This document shows, one piece after another, positions 34,293-46,295 of a DNA stretch of 64,000 bases. The position numbers and the translations under genes are program-made. The DNA comes from Gnetum montanum. Its lineage: Eukaryota; Streptophyta; Gnetopsida; Gnetales; Gnetaceae. The stretch is taken from assembly GCA_015680685.1 (NCBI GenBank), contig MNCI01017969.1, positions 400,322 to 464,321 of the forward strand, in the 5' to 3' direction. Under the pieces are notes generated by a model. That model did no database searches. It was not told where the DNA came from and worked only from the letters and a program-made list of their open reading frames with translations. Every line of letters begins with the position of its first letter. The stretch's first letter is position 1.

Positions 34293-34890
34293 CGCAAAAC
34301 ACCGCCTGTGAATTCTATCCCTCATTGATTTAACGCAAACATCATAATATATGCAACGCCATATACTTGAGCTGTACCTGACCTAGTCCTAAGGTTCTGT
34401 AAAAAGAAAATATATATATATATATATGCATATATGACTAATGAATTCGTCTGCTGCATTGCTTCCTTTTAATTTCCCTTTCTGTATAGTTGCAAGAAAA
34501 ATTTTGTTACAAGTGTGACATAGAATCTTGTGTTAAGCTTTCTTATCTTGTGTGATTGTGCAGTTTCTGTACCTTAATGGCTTGCAATTTAAGAAGGGGC
34601 AATTTTTGGGCCCTCATAAATGAATTGTTTTTCTTCGGATCTGATTCTTGGCTTGGCTTATGCTTTAGTTGGCAAACGTCAGGAAACATATTTAAGGCTT
34701 TATTTGACAGATTTGCTGGTTGGAAGTTGGTAGTTGCCCAGATTGGGTTTCTTCCTCTGGCGAGTGAGTTGCCTAAAGTTTCATCCCAGTGTTCTTAGTT
34801 TTTCAGTTTTTCATATTTTTGTCTCCGTGACTTAATGTGGTTTATGTATTTGAGAGTTATTTTATTAATAAAACTATTTTTTGGAACCGA
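34293..34890 (+). other. 3' UTR and polyadenylation region of the RMA-type gene
   Basis: Non-coding sequence after the stop holds a (TA)n microsatellite at 34411-34428 and an AATAAA at 34867-34872. The 80-codon open frame at 34556-34798 shows no known domain and is probably chance. Confidence 0.5.
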
Positions 34891-34906
34891 CACCCCATAT
34901 TTATGG

Positions 34907-35031
34907 CTTTATTTCTTGTTGGAGATTTAATAATCTTAATATATTACGCCTAGTACCTGCCAATTGATTATTAAGAAATAAGCCATTCATATTAATATAT
35001 TACACCTCTTTATCTCCAACAAGAAATAAAG
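34907..35031. repeat. 20-base perfect inverted repeat with 85-base loop
   Basis: The arms are 34907-34926 (CTTTATTTCTTGTTGGAGAT) and 35012-35031 (its exact reverse complement). The loop holds two direct copies of TTAATATATTACNCCT, and CTGCCAATTGA and GAGGTGGGCA recur up to 35085. It resembles a decayed MITE or a fold-back rearrangement. Confidence 0.65.
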
Positions 35032-35085
35032 AGGTGGGCATAAGCCATTCATTCATCTGCCAATTGACAGTATGAAGAGGTGGGC

Positions 35086-35510
35086 ATTGATCAGATTTCT
35101 CTTGCCCTAATAATTCTTATATTTATTTTCTTCGTTAATTGCAATATATGGATTGTGTGCCTGTTATTGCTTTTTCTTGGCAGATGTCAAGCAACATATT
35201 TATTATAGCTGTCGGATTAGCAATCAAAATCTCAATAAAAGTGGCCACGGTAATTCTGATATTTTTTTTTCTTTGCTAATTACCAAGGGCTGTGAGTCAC
35301 TTTCTTTTATGCAATCTCGCATTATAATATAATGGATTTTGGTTTGGGATGATGTGAATGAAGTTAATTTTTAAGTATTTATTTATGCATTTATTGCCAT
35401 CGTATTTTTTAACTAGGATTTGTAACTTTTTCTAATGTATCCTTCTATATATGGTATAAGTTGTATGGCTTAGTTGTACTTGTAGTTCCCTTACCTTTTC
35501 TAAATGTTTT
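35086..35510. other. AT-rich sequence, nothing recognised
   Basis: No ORF, repeat end or RNA gene is visible between the inverted repeat and the LINE remnant. Confidence 0.4.
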
Positions 35511-35585
35511 TTTTTGTTTATTCTTTATCTTTTCTTTTCTTGAATGATTTTGTTTATTCTTTATCTTTTCTTTTCTTGAATGATT
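35511..35585. repeat. Tandem duplication of a 37-base T-rich unit
   Basis: Two near-identical copies of TTTGTTTATTCTTTATCTTT continuing into TCTTTTCTTGAATGATT, directly at the left edge of the LINE remnant. Confidence 0.7.
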
Positions 35586-35589
35586 GTTA

Positions 35590-37320
35590 AAATTAGCTTT
35601 GGTGCATCTTTGTATGTGGATCAACACAAAACTTATGCTTGGAAATGAGATCATTGATATCATTAATATATATGCTCCATAAATTGGCTTTAAAAACTCT
35701 ATGAAGCAAGATTTGTAGGGTTTAATGAATTCGGTGTTTCAAAGAATTCCCAAATAAGAAAACATATTCATTGGAGGAGATTTTAATGGTCATATTAGAT
35801 TTATAAAAATGGGATATGACATGATTCATGGAGAACATGGATTTGGAAAGCACAATGCTACGGAGATTCACTACTGCAATTTGCAAATGTATGTGACCTT
35901 GCAATTGCAAATACTTATTTTTAAAAGAGGACAGAACATTTAATTACATATATAAAAGTGTTATGGATAAAACATAAATAGGTTATTTGTTGCTGCACAA
36001 AATAGATTGAGCCATGTGCAAAGACTACAAGGTCATACCTAGAGAGAGCCTTGCAACTTAACATTGGCTAATGGTTATGGATTTAGCTATACAAGTTTCA
36101 AAAGTGGGAAGAGAAAAAAGATTAAATTCATAAAATGGTGGGATTTGAAGGAAGATAACATTACCTTAATGTAAGAACAATTGCTCCAAGAAGTCACTTG
36201 GAATTGGATTGCTTTGCAAATTTAATTTGGGGCCACATGGAAAGTTGCATTTAGAAAATTGAAAAAAACATTTTAAGTGAAACAAAAGGCAAAAATACAT
36301 CCTAAAGGAGATGTGGTGGAGGATTATGTGCAACATGTTATTAAAGAAAAAAACTTTAAGGAATGGCAGCAAAGTTGAAACCAAGAAAATAGGTTGATGT
36401 ATAAAATGGCAAAAAAGGAGGCAAAAATAGTGGTAGTTAAAGTCAAACATAAAGCCTTGGATAATGTCTATAAGAAAATAGGAACAAAGGAAGGAGAACA
36501 ATCTATTTGCAAATTGGCAAAAATTAGAAACAAGAAATGTAAGGACATTAATAATGTCAAATGCATCAATGAGGGATATGAAAGAATTTTGGTAAAATAG
36601 AATGAAATTTTGGATAAGTGGACAAATTATTTTCAACAACTATTAAATGAAGAATTTTCAAGAAAAGACATCTAAGAAGAATTGAATTTTAATTTGGTTA
36701 ATGAATTTTCCTTCTTTGAGGTGAAGATAGCCTTATTAAAGATGAAAAATGGAAAAGCTACTAGACTAGATAATATTCCTGTAGAAGTTTGGAAAGTACT
36801 AGGAGATATACGAGTTTCATGGCTAGCATAATTATTTAACAAAATTTTCAAGGATTGAGACATGCCCAATAATTGAAGAAAAAGCCTTTTTGTTATCATA
36901 TACAAAAATATAAAAGATATGCAAAATTGTATAACTATAGAAGGATCAAGCTAATGAGCCATACTATGAAAACATGAGAGAGAGTCATAAAGAAACATCT
37001 TAGACTTGAATCAACAATTTCAGAAAATCAATTTAGATTTATGCTTGGGAGCTCTACTATAGAGGCTATTTTCTTGATATGACAATAGATGGAGAAATTC
37101 AAAGAACATAGAGAAAATCTACATACAATCTTTATTGACCTAGAAAAAGCGTATGACCTAGTGCCTAGAGATATTATGTAGTAGGCCTTATGGAGGAAAA
37201 ACATCCTTGATAAATATATAAAGTGATTCGAGATATGTGAAGGAGCTACCACTACAATTAGAATAGCTTGTAAAAATGCTTCTGATTTTCCAATAACAAT
37301 AGATCTACATCAAGGATTTG
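35590..37320 (+). mobile_element. Non-LTR retrotransposon (LINE) remnant, truncated
   Basis: The order endonuclease then reverse transcriptase in one direction is that of a plant LINE. The endonuclease part has NIYAP near 35665 and FIGGDFNGH at about 35767-35793. The linker is Lys-rich. The RT part has LKMKNGKATRLDNIPVEVWK (about 36739), a degenerate QF-GF-PG-ST region near 37020-37055, and FIDLEKAYDLVPRDI at about 37130-37173. It ends at 37320 where the LTR of element F starts, before the FADD catalytic box. Many stops are present. No poly-A tail or target duplication is visible. Confidence 0.82.
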
Positions 37321-38250
37321 TGTGGAGCAAGTTCACTCCAATAGAAAAATTAGGTTCAATGCTACTAAATCTAGATATTATGAAAAGACAAATAAATTAT
37401 TAGAAAACATGAAGACTAGGTATCTTCAATTATTAAAAGAAGATTTCATTATGGTTCCAAAATCCACAAAATATTCAATAAGCCCTCAAAAACACTCAAA
37501 CAATGCTACAGAGCATGAGGCTCTACAACTACACAATGGTTGTTCTCAACGCAAAACACAACTAAGAGAGAATCTCTCCTACAACCCAGGATTGAGATCT
37601 CAACTCACAAGACACAAGAGACATCAAGTCAACACTCAATCAATTAACCAAAAGCTGCATTCACACTTACGCATTCTTCACATGTGCTCTTGTGACATCT
37701 CACTCACATCTCTCCTTGGTACAAGCAAGAAACAACATAATATTTATTAACCCAGTAAGACAAAAATCCTAAGAAACCTTCCTCAAGCTCAACTTGAAGA
37801 TTCTTCATTGTTTCCATCTTTTTCTCCCATGTTTAAGCTATTTCCAAACTTAGAATGATAATATCGAAAGTTTCCCCACTTGTTCAAGTTATCTCTAATC
37901 TTTCTCAAATGTCTTATTGTGAAAGTGATAATTCTAAGGAGAAGTCTCATTCTTGGTTGAGATGTCTCCATTGTAGCTAGGATGTCTCAGCCCAACCTAA
38001 TATATCTCAACAACTTGTAAGATGTCTCACATTGATTTGGAACATCTCACTCTCCAATGATATGTCTCGCCTGAGATGTCTATTAAAAATCCCAAGATGT
38101 CTCCTACAAACCCTCAACTCTTGACCAAGACATCTCTCCTAAGAGCTTAGATCTCAAGAAAAAGGACTCCATGACCTCTAAGATGTCTACACAAAGCACA
38201 AAACCTGCAAAAGCACACACGTAGGGAAGAGAACAAGAGAATAAGAAAGT
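37321..38250 (-). repeat. 3' LTR of element F
   Basis: This aligns with 42271-43200: shared AATCTAGATATTATGAAAAG near 37367, a CATCTTTTTCTCCCATGTTT stretch near 37816 and a cluster of AGATGTCTC words at 37955-38190. The right boundary is uncertain because coding sequence of pol runs to about 38265. Confidence 0.7.
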
Positions 38251-38265
38251 AGGGATTAAAGTGAT

Positions 38266-39380
38266 CTCCCACTCATGAAGCTTGGTTTGATAGACCCATA
38301 CAACATCATCAATGGATTGATCCTTCTAATGAATAAAGTATTCATGTTTTTTCACTTCTTGAGTGCTTGAAGTTTTACTTCGCTTGAGTATGATTGTCTC
38401 CCTCTCCATCGAAGGCCTGGACTGATTAATAGCCTGCTTCAACTCATCAATGTTGCCCTATATGGTCTCCTCATCAATTGATCCATGATAGTGCACAAGA
38501 TTTGAAACATTAAACACAAAAGACATACCAACATCGTTTGGTAAATCAATTTCAAAGCATTATCATTAATCTCAACCTTGATTCTGAAAGGTTCCATCTT
38601 CTTGACTTTCAACTTGGAGAAGTTAACACCTCTTAACTGCTTCTTCTTTAAGTGCATCCAAACTAAGTCACTAAGAACAAAATTTAGCTTCCATTTTTTG
38701 TCATCCCTCTCAAGGACTCTCTCTTTAGCCTTCTTCTTAAGATTTGATTTCACTTGTACATGGAGATCTCTCATCTCTTGTAAAAAATCAATACTAAGTT
38801 GAGTTTCACTATCAAATCTCTTTAACATGTTAACCATCTTAGAACAAAAACCATAATTAACCTCAAATGAGCTTTTACCAATGGCAACATGAAAAACATT
38901 ATTATATGAAAACTTAACATGAAACAAGTTTTCCCACCTATTTGGCTATCCATCATACAAACCTCTCAATATGTTCAACATGGATTTATTCACCACCTCT
39001 ATTGGACCATTAAATTGTGGATGATATGCACTGGAGAAATTCAATTTTATCCCTAAAATTTGCCAAAGGGACCTCTAAAAATTACTAGAGAATTTGGAGT
39101 TTCTATCGCTAATAATATTGAAAGGAATTCCATGCAACTTCAAAATATGTTGGGAAAAAAATTTACAACATAAGAAGCATCATTCACTTTTTTACACAAA
39201 ATGAAGTATGTCATCTTGGAGAACTAGTACACAATAACAAAAATTGTATCATTCCTACTTTTAATTTTTGGAATGCCACTTACAAAATCCATTGACACAC
39301 TTTCAAATGGACCTTTAGGAATTAGCAAAGACATATAATGTTCATCCACTTCCTTATCTCCTTTGAATTTCTAATAAGTC
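38266..39380 (-). pseudogene. Integrase and chromodomain-like tail of element F
   Basis: On the minus strand the stretch 38927-38439 is open: KSSFEVNYGF, KKKQLRGVNFSKLKVKK and MEPFRIKVEINDNALKL, the GPY/F module of gypsy integrases. Further on, at about 38360-38275, HEYFIH*KDQSIDDVVWVYQ resembles a chromodomain end (EYLVKWKG...W). The catalytic core (about 39000-39300) is only faintly visible. The chromodomain would target insertion to particular chromatin. Confidence 0.7.
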
Positions 39381-40640
39381 AAACACTTCTTCATAAATTT
39401 CAAAACTTCAATTACCATACTAGGTAAAAAGTAGTGCCTACTCAAAAGTTCCAATGTTTTATCCCCACTCATGTGACTTGCCATGCCACTACAATGCTTT
39501 TAAAAAAAAATCTTTTTCTAAAATCATAATTAGAAATACATACTTATTTTTAAATAAAAATTCATCTTGAATGTGATAGTCCCTTCACTAGTCTATCCTA
39601 CTCAATAATGGCTTTTTGAGGCTCCTCCAAACCTACCTAAATTCAACATCATGTTCACACGAATCAGCAAAATCACCCATACCTTTCATATGAGGTACGT
39701 TAAAATTCACCACATGCACCATGGACAAAGCATGAGCCACCACATTAGCTTTCCCACTTTTTTATTTTGACACAAAATTAAACTCTTGTAACTATGCAAT
39801 CCACTTCATGTATTTTGCACTCAACTTTTTTTGAGAGTTCAAAAATTATAGTGCTTTGTGGCTTGCCATCAAAGTGAATTCCTTGGACAATAAGTAATGC
39901 CTCCAATGATTTATTGCTTGAAGAATAGCATACAACTCCATCTCATATATTCTATATGTTTTCCTTGACTCATTTAACTTTTTAGAAAAGAAAGCAATAG
40001 ATCTATCTTCTTGTCAAAGTACCCCACCAATGGCATGTCCACTTGCATCCACCTACACTAGAAAAAGCTTCTAAAAATATAGAATTGTAAGCACCAATTC
40101 ACTAGTAATTTTTGCTTTCAACAAGTCAAAAATCATTGTGTTTCATTATCTTACCTAAAATATTTAATTTTTTTTTCAACAAAGCAAACATGGATCAAGA
40201 AATACCACTGAAATTTTTTATGAATCATTTATTAAAACCTACTAAACCAAGGAATGTTCTTATCTCCCAACATTCTTAGGATTTGGCCAATTTCTAATAA
40301 GCTTCATCTTGGTAGCTTCTATCTGAATTTGGTTTTTCTAAACCACATGCCCAAAATATGTGATTTTCCTCTTGAAGAAGTGACTTTTCTTCACATTGAT
40401 CACTAACTGTGCCTCCTCCAACTTAAGACACATCATTTGTGAGTGATCTAAGTGCTTTTCCTCATTAGATCTATATAACAAAATATAATAAAAAAGGATA
40501 AATACAACACTTACGAATCAAGTCCTTCAATACATCATGCATCAACCTCATGAATGTAGCAAGTGCATTTGTAAGCCCAAATGGTATCACCAACCACTTA
40601 AGCAATCCATCAATGTAATCACCAAGAATTACATCAACAT
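39381..40640 (-). pseudogene. RT end and RNase H of element F
   Basis: The minus strand from about 40640 reads WLVIPFGLTNALATFMRLMHD, the RT motif before the active site. The YxDD box itself is lost in a damaged stretch near 40480. RNase H follows at about 40050-39700 with DASGHAIGGVL, IAFFSKKLNES, YRIYEMELYAILQAI and KSGKANVVAHALS. Stops are frequent. Confidence 0.72.
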
Positions 40641-41040
40641 AATCTATTGGAAGTACATCACACTTTACAACATCATGAAAACTCCCAATTTTAAATTTCA
40701 AAGTACATTTTCCCCTTATCTCTTGAGAGAAATCTCTAAACAACCAATGCACTCTATAGGATCTAAGATAAGGATTTACCAAACCTAATCTAGCAACTAA
40801 CTTAGAAGAAATAACATTTTCTTGGGCTCCCCTATCAATTAAAATATGAATCCATTCCCCATTAAGAAAACATATAGCCCCAATCTGAAATAACAATTTC
40901 CTATCAGGATGGTCTTCCATATTCACATTCTTCATGAATGCATAAGAATTTAATTTAGAAACTTCCTCAATCTTGGGAGCATTAGGATTACCTCTCTGAA
41001 GATCTTGGATCAATGTCTCCTCCACCTCCATGGTTTGCAC
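40641..41040 (-). pseudogene. Protease of element F joined to RT by deletion
   Basis: A frame open from 41040 to 40471 holds the protease core HILIDRGAQENVIS (D-R-G where active enzymes have D-S-G) and DVILGDYIDG, and continues in frame into RT sequence, WLVIPFGL. The end of the protease and the first part of RT are missing, so this in-frame junction is a deletion. Confidence 0.72.
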
Positions 41041-42250
41041 ATCTTTACCCTTGACTACCTTGTGAAGTGAACATTTCCATTGCTTGTGTTCTCATTCTTC
41101 ACAGTTGAAGCATTGAATTTTGGATGAGCTACTACCTTGTCTCTTGCCTTCTTTGCCTTAGTTCTTCTTGGGTTTTCCCTTCTCATCATCCTTTTGTGTC
41201 TTCTTGTCATGGCTACTATTTCTCTCCTCAAATTTGAACTTGGATCCCTTAAATTTTTTCCCTTGTTCTTCCCCCTGGAATTTTTTTTCTCTTGTTTCTG
41301 AATCCACTTAATATCTTTTCTATATTGAGTACCAAATCATAAGCCTCATTAAGAGTTTATGGCTTATAAAAAGATAACTCCTGCTACTATGCCATTTTAA
41401 TACCTTCTAAAAAGATTGAAGTCTATTCATACTTCTCCTAGTTTACTTTAGCTTAATGGAATACATCATAAAAGTTGATGTAGAGTTATTTGAAATCCTT
41501 GACACCTTACCTTAGGAATTTGAATTTCATGATGGTTGCTTGTCTCTAATGAGACTATTCAAATTTTCTTCTGAACCTGTATTTCATCAAATTCCAATCT
41601 TTGATGGGTTGATCAGTTTTTTTCCCATAACCTTGGAACTTCTTTTTCTACTAAGTAAAAGCCATACCTTCTAATCTAGATTCAGCAATAGGTTCCCTCA
41701 AGTGATTTGGTATCTTTTCCAACTTCAAGTACTTATCAAGTACCTTTAGGTAACTTGGAAAAGCATTGATGTAATCTACATCATTAAAGCCTTCAACTCA
41801 ACATACAAAAGTCTTGCAGTATTACACAACATTCTTCCAAGCCTTGCTTCATCTTCCTCATTAAGCTTGCCAAGGGAAGAAGTAGCTTCCACTATTGAAG
41901 CCTTCAAAATTCTCATATAAGGAATAGGATTTCCTCCTAGAATCCTTGACTAACAGTTTCCTATACTCCCATATCTAGATTGTCCTTCCCAATCATCTGC
42001 TCAATCTCCACTAACCTGTGAAACTTATTCATCTAAATGTGAATGCTCATCACCTTTATGTATCTAGATACAAGTAGGAATTGCATTTCTAGCCACCTTT
42101 GTGATGATTTTATCTAATTTAGCAACCATTACTTGGAACGTAAACTTCATGCTCTTCATGTCCTTGTTCAAGGCCTAAACCTATTTCTTCTTAAGAGTCG
42201 TATGAATTTGACAAAATCTGTAATCAAGTCCAAGCAACAATCAACCAAAA
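41041..42250 (-). pseudogene. gag of element F
   Basis: The knuckle CFNCEE*EHKQWKC lies at about 41115-41070 (C-x2-C-x4-H-x4-C with the Gly codon now a stop). Upstream is Lys/Glu-rich sequence and weak gag similarity up to about 42200. It is much degraded. Confidence 0.6.
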
Positions 42251-42270
42251 ATAGGTCCAATACCAATAAT
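42250..42270 (-). other. Primer-site-like sequence of element F
   Basis: The minus strand reads ATTGGTATTGGACCTA next to the LTR. The first bases TGGTAT match the initiator-Met tRNA site used by chromoviruses; the rest is diverged. Confidence 0.4.
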
Positions 42271-43200
42271 TAGCTAGAGCAGGTTTACTCTAATAGAAAA
42301 CTCACCTTTAATCCTACTAAATCTAGATATTATGAAAAGATAAATAAATTGCTAAAATATAAGAAAAATAGCTATTTGTAATTATTAAAAGAATATTTTA
42401 TAATGGTTTCAAAACCCAAAGAACATTCAACAATCCTTCAAAAATACTCAAATGATGTTGCAAAGCATGGAACTCTACAATCACACAATGGCTATTTTCA
42501 ATGTAAGACATACCCAAGAGAGAATCTCTTCTATAACCTGGGATTGAGATCTCAAATCATAAGACACAAGAGGCACTAAGTCAATATTCAATCAATTGAC
42601 CAAGAGTTGCATTTACACTTATGCACTCTTCACATGTGCTCTCATGATATCTCATTCACATCTCTCCTTGGTACAAGCATGAAACAACCTAATATTTATT
42701 AACTAAGCAAGACAAAAATCCTAAGAAACCTTTCTCAAGATCAACTTGAAGATCCTCCTTTATTTCCATCTTTTTCTCCCATGTTTTGGCTATTTTCAAA
42801 CATGGAATGATAATTTTGGAAGCTTCCCTACCTATTTAGGTCAACTCTAGCCTTTGTAGGATGTCTCACCGTGAAACTGGTAATTCTAGAAAGATGTCTC
42901 ATTCTTGGTTGAGAAGTCTCCATTGTAGATGGAACATCTTAGCCCAACCTGAGATGTCTCATACTAATTTGGAATGTCTTACTCTCTAGAAAGATGTCTT
43001 ACCTAGGAAGTTTGCCAAAGATTCCAAGATGTCTCCTACAAGCTCTTAACTTCCAACCAAGGAATCTCCTATCCTCCAAGACATCTTTCCTATGAGCTTA
43101 GATTTCAACTAAGATGATTCCATGGCCTCCAAGATGTCTCCATGAAGCCTGAATCCTACAAAAACACACATGTAGATAAGAGAACAAGGGAATCAAAAAG
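42271..43200 (-). repeat. 5' LTR of element F
   Basis: This aligns with 37321-38250. AGATGTCTC-type words cluster at 42862-43142. The right end is approximate; 43201-43215 is not assigned. Confidence 0.7.
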
Positions 43201-43215
43201 GATGTCCCTACTAAA

Positions 43216-44596
43216 GGTTATTGAAAACTTGAAAAGTGAGCCCAAAAATTCCACAAAAAATAGAAATCTTGAAAATATTATAAAGTTGATTAAAATCACT
43301 TTAGTGCATAATGTAAATGTATAGAGATGCTAATATTCAAGCCTCACAACTCATGAATTAGAGTTTTGTGCTAAGGGAAATAACAAAAAACCATAAAGTT
43401 GTATAAAAAGTACCACCATAAATTAACCAAAAACCTTGAAAATATGCGAGCACTAGGTCATTATCACATGGATTTAGGCCTTTTCTCCCACTATTTTTCC
43501 TTACTAACCTCTTTCTTTTTTTACATCAAAGTGCATATTTTGAAGGGTATTTATAACAAGAATGTGTTATAAAATAGTGTAAAGATGGCATATAAGGCCT
43601 AGATAAGATCCACTTTATTTGGCCTTATCACATAAAATTTGGTCTTCCCATAGATCTTCCAATTTTACGGTTGTGATCTATGCAACACATGATAAAGTAA
43701 ATAAGAAAAATAATAGACAAGTTTATAGTAGAAAGATAAATGATGCTGACTAGCAAGTCAAGGAATCAAGCTAACACCATCAAAAATAGTAATTTTATTT
43801 TTGGTAAAGATGAAATTGAATTCATGTTTAACGTGGAAACCTTATGCAATCCACTACTAATGTGTCAAAGCTTGTGGAACTTACTGTTAATGTAGTAGGA
43901 TGACATGGTGGATGATGTCACACTGACATGGTGCTGATGTTGTGATGATGTGGCATTGATGTGGCACTGATGTAGTGTTGATGTGGTGCTGAAGTGGCAC
44001 ATTGACCATGTTAACCGATGACATCATCATGCTTACTAATGACATAGCATGTTGATCACATTAATTAATGATGTCATTGTGTTGATTTCTTTGATTAATG
44101 ACATCAATGCATTGACTGATGAAATCATTATGTTGACTTTTAGTCAAAGGTTAGCCAACAATTTGACCAACCAAAACTTTTTAATTTGAACTCCCTTTTC
44201 TGTGAATGAGGAGTAGGTTTTTTAGTGTGCCAAATGCAATGGTGTTGTTAGATTTAACATTATAGATCACTAGAAGGTGCTTCTAAGATGTAGTGATTAT
44301 TTGAATGAATATTTAAAGCTTTATTCTACACCAAATACGAGGCTTTCTTGAATCACATTACTTACATTGATATCCTAGTTTTCATACGTATGTGACACCT
44401 AAAGAAAAACCTTCCCCTTTTGGATTTTAGAGGTAAAAAGGTGTGGGATGTGCTTAGTGCAAATAGCACATTGATGAGTTGAATCATTAGACATAAATGT
44501 TTGTTAGTATCTCTTCAAGGTGGGTTGTGCCATCATTGAAGATTGAACAAAGAGGCTTGTCTAACCTTAATGGCATGTTGGCAAAAAGTTCCAACA
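43216..44596 (-). repeat. 3' LTR of element H
   Basis: On the minus strand it starts TGTTGGAACTTTTTGCC and ends with the complement of GGTTATTGAAAAC (TGTTATTGAAAACC in the other copy). It contains a block of TGATGTGGCAYTGATG repeats at about 43890-44010. It matches 62712-64000. Confidence 0.8.
43890..44150. repeat. TGATGTGGC minisatellite in H LTR
   Basis: Imperfect repeats of 12-24 bases based on TGATGTGGCATTGATGTGG run to about 44010, then repeats based on ACATCATCATG and GTTGACTGATGACAT. The other LTR has the same region at 63370-63720. Confidence 0.75.
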
Positions 44597-44610
44597 AGCT
44601 TCCCCTTTAC
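44597..44610 (-). other. Polypurine tract of element H
   Basis: The minus strand reads GTAAAGGGGAAGCT immediately before the LTR start TGTTGG, a typical copia tract. Confidence 0.7.
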
Positions 44611-44679
44611 GCTAATGTCACACAAGAAAATGAAGAACTACTACAAGTAGTTTTGCTAGTGTAACTTTAGCTTTTATTT

Positions 44680-46295
44680 TTGAAAGTTTTTTTCTTTGAT
44701 CAATTCTCTCCCTTGACCTTAATGTCAAGGATATTCAACCACTCCTATAGATATTCAAATCTTCCTTCATTGAGAACCTTTGTAAAGAGATCTTCTAGCT
44801 CACATTTGGTGGGACAATATTCAATAGAAATTGGACCAACTATAACCAAATCAAGAATAAAGTGATACCTGATCTCAAGATGCTTTTTTTGGACATGTTG
44901 TACTAGATTTGTTGTCATTGCGATGGCTGATTGACTATCACTGAGTAGCTTTATAAGTCTATTTACTAGAATGATAAATTCTTCTAATAACATTTCTAAT
45001 GATACTAATTGTTAACTTGCATGATGAATGACCATGTATTCCACTTCTGTTGTGGTTACAAAAAATTTGCTTGCTTCTTACTACACTAAGAAACTAAACT
45101 ACCACTAAGAAACATGGAATGATTAGTAGTACTTTTATGATCATCTAAACATCTAGCCTAATCAGAGTCAACATATCCCAACAAGTATAAATTATTATTT
45201 TTGCAGAAACCATGTGTAAATGAGATAGTTAAGTCATAAACCCTGAAATCATAGTGACTACAAATTAAATATATGCCTAGGTAGTTGTTAGATACATCAA
45301 AATTCCCACCATAGACCTACACAAATGTTTATTCATGGGTTTAGAATTAGTAACCTTAGATATATTTGAACTTATTGATAATGGTATGCTAATTTGCTTG
45401 CTAGTATTTAACTAAAACTTTTGAAGTACATTTTTTTCATATTCTTATTGGTTCAAAAAGATTCCATTCTACAACTACTCAATCTGTATACCTAAGTAAT
45501 AAGATAATAATCCCAAATCTGTCATTTCAAATTCCTACATCATATCCTTCTTAAATTGTTCAACTAGTTCATCATTAGTACCTTCAAATATAATATCCTC
45601 AACATATATCATGACCGAAATCATATCTTTTACTTTTACTTTCATATATAATGTATTTTCTAAAGAGATTTTTTCATAGTTTTGCTTTTGTAATTAGCTA
45701 TCCAATCTAGCATACCAAGCTCTAGGTGCTTGTTTTAAACCATATAATGTCTTTTTAAGTAAATATACCCAATTTTCCTTACCCAGTATCACAAACCATT
45801 TAGGCTGATTGATATACACTTCTTCATCTAAGAAACCAGTTACGAAAGCTAATTTCACATTCATTTGATATACCTTGATTTTGATTTTTGTTGCATATGT
45901 CAATAATGCTCTCATTGATTTAGGTAATAGGTGCATAGGTTCCACCACAATCTATACTTGCTTCTATACATAACCTTTCAGAACCAACCAAGATTTATAT
46001 TTTTTAATTGCATTATCAACATTATATTTTATCCTAAAAATCCATTTAGTACCAATGATATTTTTTTCTAAAGGTAATTTGACTAACATCCAAGTTTTGT
46101 TCTTTTTAATTTGTCTAATCTCTTCCTGCATGACTTTAATCAAATGATCATGTTAGGATGCATCTTTATATTTTGCTAGATTTGAAACTAAACTTAAGGA
46201 TAGATTTCCTAAGTTATTAATATCATCTAGTTGTTCATGCAACTAAATTCTAGTTGTTACATGTGTATCTAAAGAACCAACAATATTTTCTAAAT
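44680..46295 (-). pseudogene. RT and RNase H of copia element H
   Basis: RT is clear in the open stretch 45948-45694: KVYQMNVKLAFVTGFLDEEV and TLYGLKQAPRAWYARLDS. The active site near 45610 reads YVEDI (one Asp changed to Glu). RNase H at 44993-44680 shows SDSQSAIAMTTNLVQH, KKHLEIRYHFILDLV and TKCELEDLFTKVL. The end near 44690 is the normal end of copia pol. Stops break the rest. Confidence 0.85.

Larger units (their letters stand above)
37321..43200 (-). mobile_element. Element F: chromovirus-type gypsy element, degenerate
   Basis: Minus-strand Ty3/gypsy element with LTRs at about 37321-38250 (3') and 42271-43200 (5'). Reading right to left: primer-site-like sequence, gag with a CCHC knuckle, protease fused to part of RT, RNase H, integrase and a C-terminal chromodomain-like segment. 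The pol order and that segment place it among chromoviruses. The LTR ends are approximate and no clear target duplication was found. An internal deletion joins protease to RT. Confidence 0.8.

Noticed and set aside
34556-34798. 80-codon ORF after the RING gene
   Set aside because: No domain or homologue recognised; sits in the probable 3' UTR and likely a chance frame.
36166-36639. 157-codon minus-strand ORF
   Set aside because: Phe/Leu-rich antisense shadow of the LINE's lysine-rich RT region.
37316-43215. Target-site duplication of chromovirus F
   Set aside because: No matching 5-base flanks were found with the approximate LTR ends.
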